NCBI RefSeq assembly: GCF_038502225.1
Contig: NC_091382.1
Location: 11,232,243 to 11,296,242 of the forward strand
Origin: Cherax quadricarinatus
Lineage: Eukaryota; Arthropoda; Malacostraca; Decapoda; Parastacidae
Reading direction: 5' to 3'
Length of the DNA stretch: 64,000 nt
The position numbers and the translations under genes were made by a program. The notes beneath the pieces were generated by a model. That model was not told the DNA's origin, made no database searches, and saw only the letters and a list, made by a program, of their open reading frames with translations. Shown here in pieces: positions 11,201-20,059 of the stretch. Positions within the stretch are counted from its first letter, which is position 1, and the number at the start of each line of letters is the position of its first letter.

Positions 11201-11388
11201 AAATTATGGCACCCAATTTAACATATTAAATCTTTCTCTAATAAAAGTAAAGTATTTATAGGGCCAACATATCCCCCCCCCCTAAAAATATGCACAAGAA
11301 ATAACTTTTTGTCTAGGTATAGTTAGCTTGCTTGTATCTTAATACTATATAAAATGATGAGCTCACATCAGTTTAACTCAATATTGAC

Positions 11389-11418
<30 letters not shown>
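11389..11418. repeat. (AAT)n microsatellite
   Basis: Ten uninterrupted trinucleotide units. Confidence 0.95.
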
Positions 11419-11419
<1 letters not shown>

Positions 11420-11590
11420 GCCGATCAGGGGGACATACACCCTCCTCATTTAAAGATATATGTCTGTAGGCCGATAAATGGTAGCCGAGTAAAAAACATT
11501 TTTATGCCAGTGACCGATCAGCCACGCTTATGCTGAACACCATACAGCTAGCACGAACAGCCGGAATGGTCAGGTCATCCACCCGGATGG

Positions 11591-11660
11591 TTTAGAGACA
11601 CGTAAGCAAACACTATAACATATTTATGTTATAGTGTTTGCTTACGTGTCTTTCTAAACC
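11591..11660. repeat. Palindromic end of an H5 ribozyme element
   Basis: Arms 'cacgtaagcaaacactataa' and its inverse complement flank a 10-bp spacer. The same sequence follows the H5 ribozyme at 44740-44770, but no ribozyme core is present here. Confidence 0.7.
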
Positions 11661-11850
11661 AACTTTCGCTCTATTGTGTGGTTAAAATTTGTTTTATACT
11701 TCATATTGTTTTCTGCCGCCCATTTAAAGATTTGGCTGATGTCCACCTGGAGTCTTGCAGTGTCTTCAATGGAGGACACTGTCATGCAAATTCGGGTGTC
11801 ACCTGCAAAGGAAGACACGGTGCTGTGGCTTACATCCCTGTCTGTCAGAT
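11661..11850 (-). mobile_element. LINE B RT fragment
   Basis: Minus frame gives 'SSFAGDTRICM' (FADD mutated to FAGD) and 'LQVDISQIFKWAAENNM', matching LINE B. It abuts the H5-derived palindrome. Confidence 0.75.
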
Positions 11851-12480
11851 ATGAGGAACAAGATATATACACAGCATATATATACACGGACATATACATT
11901 TCTTGGTGTATATATACACGAGTTTCCACTTAGCTAACAAGCATTGTGATACGACTGGTTCTCATACTGTCACCACCATATCCATCAAGCAGCTTCTACT
12001 GTACACTCCTTGGTTGGGCTGCTCTCCTTGCTACACACGCCTCCACACGCTCGCTAACACACCTGTACACAATCACCTTGACCACATGTAAATATTGAGT
12101 GGCTACACCTATGTCATACCAAATGTGGTAGTTATCGTAAGGTGATGTCCAGATGTTCGTAAGAAACGTGATTGTAGCCGGGAGATGACGTCGGCACCTG
12201 AGGTGTGCGGGTAGCCATGATTTCAAGTTTTTATTTAGGCTTTATACACAATTTTCATCTTTTACTATTATTTTATATAGTAAATTATGCAGAATTTAGC
12301 CTAAAGTAACACAACAAAGTCAAGTAATGTGATTTATTTTCACTTTATGTACTGTCCACAACTAGACAGTACAGGTTGCTTCTAACCTCTGCCTTCCAAC
12401 AAGCGTCAAGTTCACTGACGCTCACGTGCCACAACTGAAACAATCTCACAAAGGCCTGAGAACTTGAGTGTTTCTATACC
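11851..12480. other. No recognisable gene
   Basis: Short AT-rich 'tatata cacg' stretches and unique-looking DNA. The right part probably belongs to the H6 element whose ribozyme starts at 12484. Confidence 0.4.
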
Positions 12481-12483
12481 TTT

Positions 12484-12534
12484 AACGGCTTGACGAAGTT
12501 CCTGGAGAACGAAATGTTGCCACAATAAAATGTC
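12484..12534 (+). ncRNA. Hammerhead-like ribozyme, H6, with U3-G8 wobble
   Basis: GGC | TTGACGA | A | GTTC-CTGGA-GAAC | GAAATGTT | GCC. Stem I pairs GGC with GCC, stem II is 4 bp, position 17 is U. Positions 3 and 8 are U and G. A terminal hairpin 'ggtaattctacc' follows at about 12571. Confidence 0.65.
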
Positions 12535-12756
12535 GCATAAGTTGCACTCGTGTCCTTTTATTTAACATGTCGGTAATTCTACCAATGAGTATTATCCATG
12601 TTAAGATTCGTGATCATGTGAACGAACAGTGCACATGGAAAAGCTATGCAGCAGGCATCATGTCAAGCAGGTCCTGCTCAAAGACAACCAGTCTTGAACA
12701 TTAAAATGGTATAAAATACCGACAGATTGTCAGGTAAGACACATATGCAACAGTTA

Positions 12757-12813
12757 GGTATCTTTATTTCGAAACGTTTCGCCTACACAGTAGGCTTCTT
12801 CAGTCGAGTACAG
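12757..12813 (-). ncRNA. Hammerhead-like ribozyme, H2
   Basis: CGA | CTGAAGA | A | GCCTA-CTGTG-TAGGC | GAAACGTT | TCG; all core positions canonical plus the extra A. Confidence 0.8.
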
Positions 12814-13155
12814 AAAAGTTGATAGAAGCAGAAGATACTTGAAGACGATGTAATCAGTCCATCACCCTTAAAGTTTTGAGGTGGTCAGTCCCTCAGTCTG
12901 GAGAAGAGCATTGTTCCGTTGTCTGAAACAATATGAAGTTGAAGTGACAGGATGGAGCGTTTATATAGTGCCAGGAGGTGAGACGTAGGTTGCTTTGGGA
13001 GGGCAGGTCCCTCTCAAACTCAGCCGTTCTCACTAGTAGAGGTCGAAGTTGATGGTCTGTACCAAGATACCCTTGTGTTGCAGTGTCTGACAGAATGAAC
13101 ATTAAAATGGTATAAAATACCGACAGATTGTCAGGTAAGACACATGCAACAGTTA

Positions 13156-13212
13156 GGTATCTTTATTTCGAAACGTTTCGCCTACACAGTAGGCTTCTTC
13201 AGTCGAGTACAG
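13156..13212 (-). ncRNA. Hammerhead-like ribozyme, H2
   Basis: Identical to the preceding copy, about 400 bp downstream in a direct tandem. Confidence 0.8.
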
Positions 13213-13558
13213 AAAAGTTGATAGAAGCAGAAGATACTTGAAGACGATGTAATCAGTCCATCACCCTTAAAGTTTTGAGGTGGTCAGTCCCTCAGTCTGG
13301 AGAAGAGCATTGTTCCGTTGTCTGAAACAATATGAAGTTGAAGTGACAGGATGGAGCGTTTATATAGTGCCAGGAGGTGAGACGTAGGTTGCTTTGGGAG
13401 GGCAGGTCCCTCTCAAACTCAGCCGTTCTCACTAGTAGAGGTCGAAGTTGATGGTCTGTACCAAGATACCCTTGTGTTGCAGTGTCTGACAGAATGAACA
13501 TTAAAATGGTATAAAATACCGACAGATTGTCAGGTATCTTCTGCTTCTATCAACTTTT

Positions 13559-13615
13559 CTGTACTCGACTGAAGAAGCCTACTGTGTAGGCGAAACGTTT
13601 CGAAATAAAGATACC
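13559..13615 (+). ncRNA. Hammerhead-like ribozyme, H2 (reference copy)
   Basis: Stem I strand CGA at 13566-13568; C3-A9 at 13569-13575; extra A 13576; stem II GCCTA/TAGGC around loop CTGTG; G12 at 13592; ACGT (15.1-16.1) at 13595-13598; U17 at 13599, the predicted cleavage position; TCG at 13600-13602 closes stem I. AATAAA follows at 13604. Confidence 0.82.
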
Positions 13616-13805
13616 TAACTGTTGCATATGTGTCTTACCTGACAATCTGTCGGTATTTTATACCATTTTAATGTTCATTCTGTCAGACACTGCAACACAA
13701 GGGTATCTTGGTACAGACCATCAACTTCGACCTCTACTAGTGAGAACGGCTGAGTTTGAGAGGGACCTGCCCTCCCAAAGCAACCTACGTCTCACCTCCT
13801 GGCAC

Positions 13806-13813
13806 TATATAAA
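13806..13813 (+). promoter_or_regulatory. TATA box of H2 element
   Basis: TATATAAA about 160 bp upstream of the ribozyme at 13960. The same arrangement recurs in the other units. Confidence 0.6.
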
Positions 13814-13959
13814 CGCTCCATCCTGTCACTTCAACTTCATATTGTTTCAGACAACGGAACAATGCTCTTCTCCAGACTGAGGGACTGACCACCTCAAAAC
13901 TTTAAGGGTGATGGACTGATTACATCGTCTTCAAGTATCTTCTGCTTCTATCAACTTTT

Positions 13960-14016
13960 CTGTACTCGACTGAAGAAGCCTACTGTGTAGGCGAAACGTT
14001 TCGAAATAAAGATACC
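13960..14016 (+). ncRNA. Hammerhead-like ribozyme, H2
   Basis: Same sequence as 13559-13615, in the last, partial unit of the element. Confidence 0.8.
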
Positions 14017-14524
14017 TAACTGTTGCATATGTGTCTTACCTGACACACAACCAGTCTTATCCCTGAATAACAACACTATCAACTCAAGAGCTACACCCGT
14101 AAGGGTCATACAGCGCTCCGGGAAGGAATGTGCGAGAGTTCAGAGTGAATGTGGGGTAGGGATGTGCGAACTAAGGGTTAGTGGCGGTGGGGAATTAGTG
14201 CAAGAGTAAAATTTAAATCAAAGTTGGTGCAATAGGTTAGTTTCCATTAAAATATCAAAGAGAGAGTACTCTGAAGTTAGGATTTTCAACAAAGTTAGTG
14301 AGCATGTTAGGGCGGTGTAAACATCAATTCTTGGGCACAACCTACTTCCACACTGAACAAATGTAACACCACCTATGACTGCTGCACCTCTCCTGCCATA
14401 CGGTTTATAAGCTCCTTCTCCGCTCATCTGCCGTATTCTACTCAAGATTGATGGACTGAACACATCGACTCAAGGTTGAGGGACTGATTACCTCATTCTC
14501 CTCCTGTTCTTCAAGTTTCTCCTA

Positions 14525-14580
14525 TGTATGGACTGATGAAGCCACTGTGTGGCGAAACAGTTTCCTCAATAAAGATACCC
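14525..14580 (+). ncRNA. Hammerhead-like ribozyme, H1
   Basis: GGA | CTGATGA | A | GCCA-CTGTG-TGGC | GAAACAGTT | TCC. One inserted A separates AC from GT in stem III. GTAT upstream pairs with ATAC downstream across the AATAAA bulge. Confidence 0.7.
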
Positions 14581-14726
14581 AAGAGTTGCACATGTGTCTA
14601 ATTTACAATAATCTTGAAAGTAATATACTGTGTTTGCTATTTTGCTTCAAACCCCTTCCCTTATAAATATAGTACTTAAATTAACGCTTTCCATAGCAGC
14701 CGCACGTCAATTTTCTATGTAGGACG

Positions 14727-14860
14727 AACCATACCCCGGCTGGGATTGAACCCGCGGTCAGAGAGTCTCAAAACTCCAGCTCTCTGACCGCGGGTTCAAT
14801 CCCAGCCATGGTATGGTTTGTTTGCAATCGTGTCATTACGATTTCGTGAGTCATGTAGGA
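14727..14860 (+). repeat. tRNA-derived SINE-2, palindromic copy
   Basis: Arms at 14727-14767 and 14780-14820 are near-perfect inverse complements centred on 'tctcaaaactcc'. The right arm carries a pol III B-box-like GGGTTCAATCCC. The SINE-2 3' end 'cattacgatttcgtg' follows at 14834. Confidence 0.7.
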
Positions 14861-15870
14861 CGACCCACTAACTAGCCACTGGCGACAAAAAATTAATTTC
14901 AACTTTTTTATACCTTTGATATGCTTCGAGTATGTTCCTACTAGCCCATCCCTGGGCCAGGCTTGTAAATCCTAAAGATATCCGCTAAAACGAAAACGTT
15001 GGCGAAATGGAACAAGACTTTTAGTTATATACCAAGAGCGCTCTATGTCCAATTCAACCTGTTTATCTTATTTACGAGATGCTTAATTACAGTAGGCTCT
15101 GTTTATAACATTATTAAATTTACATTATCGCTACCTAATTACTGCTGTCATCCATAGCGACTAATTCACTCTCAAATTACATATTCACAATCACAAAGCA
15201 AGTAAAATGATTCAACGTTTATTTTTTTTTTTAACCTTCCACAATCCATATCTATATTTCGTTTAGTATCATCAGCTGTATTACTAAATTTAGACAGAAA
15301 GGGAAATATCCCTACCATTTATGCAGGATCAGATGTTGGGTTCTGGATTTCTCACATACCATTTTTCGGTATTTCTCGATGTACGTTCTTTAGGTTAGGT
15401 TATGCTAGGCTAAGTTAGGTTAGGCTAGACTGGGTTAAGTTAGGCTAACTTGCGTTAGAATATATTAGGCTGAATTATCGTCTATTAATAAAAATGAACC
15501 AAGTATAACATACCACAAGCTTAATAAATAAAAAAATGAAACTGAGACCCATCAGCATAATGTACAATATAGAAGACGTTGCCATGGAAGAAACAAGCCT
15601 CACCACGGCCAAAATTTGGCTTAGGATTTTGGATTCTTTTGTTTTGTGTTTGTGGTAATGTGTAGTGTCTCCTGTATCTGCAAGTCTGGCTCAGAGCCCC
15701 ATAACAAAATAGGGTAACTTAAGCTCTATAGATCCGATTCCCTCATTTTCTGCCGCGTCCCTTTGATGTCTGTATACTGGGACTGAAGAAACCACTCATT
15801 GCAAAAGTTTTATTTAATATATATCATAATTGTCTTCTCTCTCTTCTAGTTAGTATCACCACACCCTGTA
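14861..15870. other. Mostly unrecognised DNA
   Basis: No coding sequence found. Contains only the TTAGG-like tract and short AT runs. Confidence 0.4.
15391..15441. repeat. Degenerate TTAGG-like tract
   Basis: Repeated 'ttaggttaggctag' words resemble decayed arthropod telomere repeat (TTAGG)n. Confidence 0.45.
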
Positions 15871-16570
15871 ATGTAGTTCAACTGGGCTTGGTAGGTCCCT
15901 AAGGGAGACCTAATTTAACCAATTATATGGTCACACCTTGCCTTGGCAAACAGCTGTCAGACATGCCTTTCAGCTTAAGTCTGAGATCTTTTGACCTTAC
16001 GCCGAGATCTGACGCCGTCCAGAACAAAAGACCTCAGACTTAAGCCGAAAGGCATGTCTGATAGCTATTTGCCAAGGCAAGGTGTGACCATATAATTGGT
16101 TAAGTTGGAGCGCAGGCGAGAGATTTCATAATCTACACCTGGAAGACTCTGGAGGGACTGGTCCCTAATATGCACACAGTAATCACTCCATACGAAAGCA
16201 GAGGACTTAGCAGGCGATGCAACATACCCCCTAGTGAAAGTAGGGGTCTCACTGGTACGCTGCAAGAAAACGCAATAAGTGCCCGGGGCCCAAGACTGTT
16301 CAACAGCCTCCCACCAGCAATAAGGGGCATTACGGGAAGACCCCTGGTTGTCTTCAAGAGGGAGCTGGACAGATACCTAAAGACGGTGCCGGATCAGCCG
16401 GACTGTGGTTCGTACGTTGGATTGCGTGCGGCCAGCAGCAACAGCCTCGTTGATCAGGCCCTGATCCACCGGGAGGCCTGGTCGTGGACAGGGCCGCGGG
16501 GGCGTTGATCCCCGGAATGCCCTCCAGGTAGGTCTCCCTTAGCGACCTACCAAGCCCAGTTGAACTACAT
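15871..16570. mobile_element. Foldback element with long inverted arms, split by LINE B
   Basis: Left arm begins ATGTAGTTCAACTGGGCTTG and runs to about 15990. The right arm is its inverse complement at 16025-16102 plus 16530-16570. LINE B sequence at 16103-16529 interrupts the right arm. No transposase ORF; no clear target duplication. Confidence 0.75.
16103..16529 (+). mobile_element. LINE B 3' fragment inserted in foldback element
   Basis: Open frame 16170-16508 encodes the ORF2 C-terminus ('GPRLFNSLPPAIRGITG', 'VFKRELDRYLKTVPDQPDC', 'HREAWSWTGPRGR') followed by 'gttgatccccggaatgccctccaggta', given here as the known LINE B 3' end in short form. 5'-truncated. Confidence 0.85.
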
Positions 16571-17010
16571 CACAACCCAGTATAACTGAAATACAGTCAG
16601 ATAATCATTTTAAGGTTCGTGAACAGCCACCCCACTTGACTGTCTTAGAGACAGTGAAATACTGAATGTTATTAAGAGAATGAGAGGTATTCAGATAATG
16701 CACCACATGGCACCCTTTCCAGAGCAGTGGCCTCCACTACGCACCAACCACTCAACCACTACGTGACCCAGCGTCCTGGGAGGGGCATAGGAAAATTCGA
16801 CCTTGGGTGCGTGAGAGAATTTCCTACTGCACCAGCATCATGCATATCTCACTCAACTATGACACACTCACACCTGCCCCTTCTCTCAAGCTGGTACTCC
16901 CGGAGCCTAATAGTATTATTAATAAAACATTCATCAAAATAAAAAAAAATATTATTTAATGACATATCTTTTAGACTACATATTATCTTTACTTTTAGTA
17001 GAGGGGGCTC
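16571..17010. other. No recognisable gene
   Basis: No motif or repeat identified except an A-rich stretch near 16940. Confidence 0.4.
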
Positions 17011-17017
17011 CAAGATG

Positions 17018-17077
17018 GTACTCACCTAATTGTGGTTGCAGGGATCGAGACTCAGCTCCTGGCCCCGCCTCTTCACT

Positions 17078-17155
<78 letters not shown>
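17018..17155 (-). mobile_element. LINE E 3' tail with (GT)n
   Basis: Minus strand carries 'aagaggcggggccaggagct' and the terminal 'ggtgagtacc' signature (17018-17086), followed by an uninterrupted (GT)n of about 75 bp. Confidence 0.7.
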
Positions 17156-17161
<6 letters not shown>

Positions 17162-17446
17162 CGACTTTAATCTCCCACATATTTATTTATCCAAGGAAGG
17201 TTTATTATGTGCTTAAGAAGCTTGTTTAAATCTTTATATAAACAACTTAAGCAAGCGAAGTTTCAATTGGTGATTAAAATTCCTGGATGAGCCATGCTTA
17301 CGCAATGACTGCAAAACACTTAGACTGCGGGCTACTGCGACTTCTTCCCCCCCCCCTCCCCCCCCCCCCACACTCACATCATAGAATTGTCAGGAATATC
17401 AGGAAAGTGATGTAAGTTGAGGCAGGATCCATTCATATTTTAATCC

Positions 17447-17510
17447 TAGTAGCGACTAGAGAAGAGGCGGGACCAGGAACTGTGAACTAACCCTTGCAAC
17501 CACAAATATG

Positions 17511-17550
<40 letters not shown>

Positions 17551-17658
17551 GAGAGTGATCTAATAGCGATCAGTGAAGAGGCGGGGCCAGGAGTTCGGAC
17601 TCGACCCCTGCAACCTCAACTAGGTGAGTACTAGGTGAGTACACACACACACACACAC
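17447..17658 (+). mobile_element. Two LINE E 3' tails, each ending in (AC)n
   Basis: Plus-strand tails at 17447-17516 and 17555-17640 ('gaggcggggccagga', 'gtgagtac') run into (AC)n at 17517-17546 and 17641-17658. Confidence 0.7.
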
Positions 17659-18000
17659 GTTGGCAGAACCATCTACCAGCATAACACTGCTCGACTACAG
17701 TATTACTATCACTAATCCTCAGTTTTACTAAGACAATATTAAAAATTAATTACAATCTAGAAGATTAGGCAGCTTTAAATTAATGCTGTTTAACGAGAAG
17801 TTCCCCAATTTTGGTGGGAAAATTAAAATTTATTAAAAATGTTAGATCCTATTTTCATTTTACGTTAGGCTAACAATTTGCATTGTTAAATTAGGTTGCA
17901 CATAACCTAATCTAACTAATTTTAAAACGGTTGCTATGCGTCAAGAAATATAAGCTAACATAAGGTATCACTGGTGTTGCGAGAATAAGATGAATACCAA
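17659..18000. other. No recognisable gene
   Basis: AT-rich sequence, no coding or repeat signature recognised. Confidence 0.4.
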
Positions 18001-18026
18001 CACAACACTGATACCAAAATTGTGAT

Positions 18027-18364
18027 AGTTAGGCAACTTTATTCCGAAACGTTTCGCCTACACAGTAGGCTTTTTCAGTCGAATACACAAAGTAGGCAGG
18101 AACAGTAGAGATGTGAAGACGATGTAATCAGTCCATCACCCTTGAAGTCGAAGAACTTGAGGTTGTCAGTCCCTCAGCCTGGAGAAGTTCAGTTCCATAG
18201 TCAGGAACTATCTGAAGATCAAGCGACAGTGCAGAGACTTAAATACTGTCGGAAGGAGAGGTGCAGAGTAGTAGTAGTAGTGAGAATGTAGCCACTGAGA
18301 GTCCATGTCCCTCTCAGATCTAACATACATACAACCTGTCGGTATTGTATACCATTTTGATGTT
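18027..18364 (-). mobile_element. H2 ribozyme element with 12-bp target duplication
   Basis: CAAAATTGTGAT flanks it at 18015-18026 and 18365-18376. Minus-oriented single unit ending in the terminal hairpin 'ggtattgtatacc' at 18340. Confidence 0.8.
18032..18088 (-). ncRNA. Hammerhead-like motif, H2, G8 mutated
   Basis: CGA | CTGAAAA | A | GCCTA-CTGTG-TAGGC | GAAACGTT | TCG. G8 is A while C3 is kept, so this copy is predicted inactive. Confidence 0.6.
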
Positions 18365-18551
18365 CAAAATTGTGATGGTTGAATTTGTACTCTCAAATTC
18401 ATACAGGGCTGTAGATGAATGGTGCAGCAGCAGTGTACAGTAAGTGCAACACTAACGCTGTGATTTGTAAGGAATTGAATTACTTTAACACTTCGTCTCG
18501 CACCTGCACCAACACACACTTGGAGGATAACTGAAGGATATTTCCGTGGTT

Positions 18552-18860
18552 CAACGCCCTGCCTGCCAGGTCTCACACCAGGCAGGGGTGCGGGGGGAAC
18601 AATCAGAGAACACCGTATCAACACTCGTGGCCTCAGACTATTCAACACTTTACCAGAATATATAAGAAACACTGCTGGAACAAATGTACAAGTCTTCAAG
18701 AGAAAACTGGACAAGTATCTTCACCAGGTGCCAGATCAACCATGCTGTGATGGATATGTGGGGCAGGGGGCCTCCAGCAGCAACAGCCTGGTTGACCAGG
18801 CTAGCACCAAACGAGCCTGGAGAGTAGTAAGATTCGAAACTCGTCAAATGTAAATGTATA
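18552..18860 (+). mobile_element. LINE D 3' fragment
   Basis: Encodes a CR1/L2-type ORF2 tail ('NTRGLRLFNTLPEYIRNT', 'VFKRKLDKYLHQVPDQP') and ends 'cgaaactcgtcaaatg'. 5'-truncated, frameshifted. Confidence 0.7.
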
Positions 18861-18865
18861 TCAAT

Positions 18866-19190
18866 GGCAGCCTGGTGGAGCAACGTCTGATCAACCAGGC
18901 TGTTACTACTGGGCGCACGCACTGCAACATACAACCCACAGCCCAGCTGATCAGGCACTGACGACAACAAAGAGTTTGCTGATAATTCCCCCTCATGCAC
19001 GAAGGAATGGCGTTGAAGAATCGGGGACCCCTGACACTAGTCGACTTCTCTCGTAGAGACAGTTCTTTAACACATCTTGGTAAGAACCCACGTCGACACA
19101 TCACTGACAGTTCAACACATCCTCCATTCATTTTCCCTGGTGGGAAAGAACCTAGCCGCCGTCCCTCACTCTTCTTTTGGGTTGCCCTAC
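18866..19190 (-). mobile_element. LINE F 3' fragment
   Basis: Minus frame 18844-19131 includes 'STSVRGPRFFNAIPSCMRG', matching the LINE F tail at 10633-10827. Tail-to-tail with LINE D. Confidence 0.65.
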
Positions 19191-19377
19191 ACTGACGTCT
19201 GTGCGTGGATCAGGAATAGCTTTATCGCATACCTCACCATGTTCTAATTAAAACCTTTCTCATGTCACGGCTATTCCTAACCTGTGAAAGAATTCCCTAT
19301 ATTTCTATATTATTATTATTTTATTAATTTGTAGTGTGTATTTGTTACTATATTTTGTATTGTTGATTATTAGATAC

Positions 19378-20059
19378 TTAAGAGCATAAGAAAGAAAACT
19401 GCAGCAGGCCTACTGGCCCATGCGAGGCAGGTCCAAGTCTCCTACCGGCTTAAGCCAATGCCCCAACCTAGTCAGGTCAGGTCACATTCACTTAAGGAAG
19501 GAACACGGCAACTGATCTAGTAGCACAAGCTAGTCAGGTCCAACTCACATCCACCCACACCCACTCATGTATTTATCTAACCTATTTTTGAAACTACACA
19601 ACGTTTTAGCCTCTATAACTGTACTTGGGAGTTTGTTCCACTCATCCACAACTCTATTACCAAACCAGTGCTTTCCTATATCCTTCCTGAATCTGAATTT
19701 TTCCAACTTAAAACCACTGCTACGAGTCCTGTCTAGGCTAGATATTTTCAGCACGTTATTTACATCCCCCTTATTCCTGTCTTTCATTTATACACCTCAA
19801 TCATACCCCTCCTGATTCTACGCCTTTCTAGAGAGTGCAGATTCAGGGCCTCAGTCTATCCTCATAGGGAAGATTTCTGATACATGGGATCAACTTTGTC
19901 ATCCTCCTTCGTAAGTTTTCCAGAGCATTTATATCCATTCTGTAATACGGTGACTAAAACTGTGCAGCATAATCTAAATGAGGTCTAACCAAGGATATAC
20001 AGAGTTGAAGAACAACCTGAGGACTCCTATTATTTATGCTTCTTGATATGAAGCCAAGG
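19378..20059 (-). mobile_element. LINE A copy 2, 3' part
   Basis: Same 3' UTR and ORF2 C-terminus as 5041-5740 with scattered substitutions; frame 19545-19787 reads 'NNVLKISSLDRTRSSGFKL' and 'FRKDIGKHWFGNRVVDEWN'. Broken at 20059 by LINE B; AAGG at 20056-20059 is repeated at 22352-22355. Confidence 0.9.

Larger units (their letters stand above)
12696..14046. mobile_element. H2 ribozyme element: two direct plus inverted copies with 12-bp target duplication
   Basis: Flanked by ACAACCAGTCTT at 12684-12695 and 14047-14058. Unit order: minus copy (from about 12708), minus copy (from about 13109; period 399-401 bp), then a switch at about 13535 to the plus orientation for one full and one partial unit. 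The three 210-bp bodies at 12893, 13292 and 13671 translate identically, so the copies are nearly identical and recent. Each unit has a TATA box, a ribozyme, AATAAA and a terminal hairpin. The direct plus inverted terminal copies recall Penelope-like elements; no RT is present. Confidence 0.85.

Noticed and set aside
12893..13880. Three identical 69-codon ORFs
   Set aside because: They span TATA and non-coding parts of the H2 element on the strand opposite each ribozyme unit's body flow; identity reflects recent duplication, not coding constraint.
12684..14058. CRISPR-like or satellite interpretation of the ribozyme arrays
   Set aside because: Units are ~400 bp, mixed in orientation and flanked by target duplications, which fits retro-insertion.
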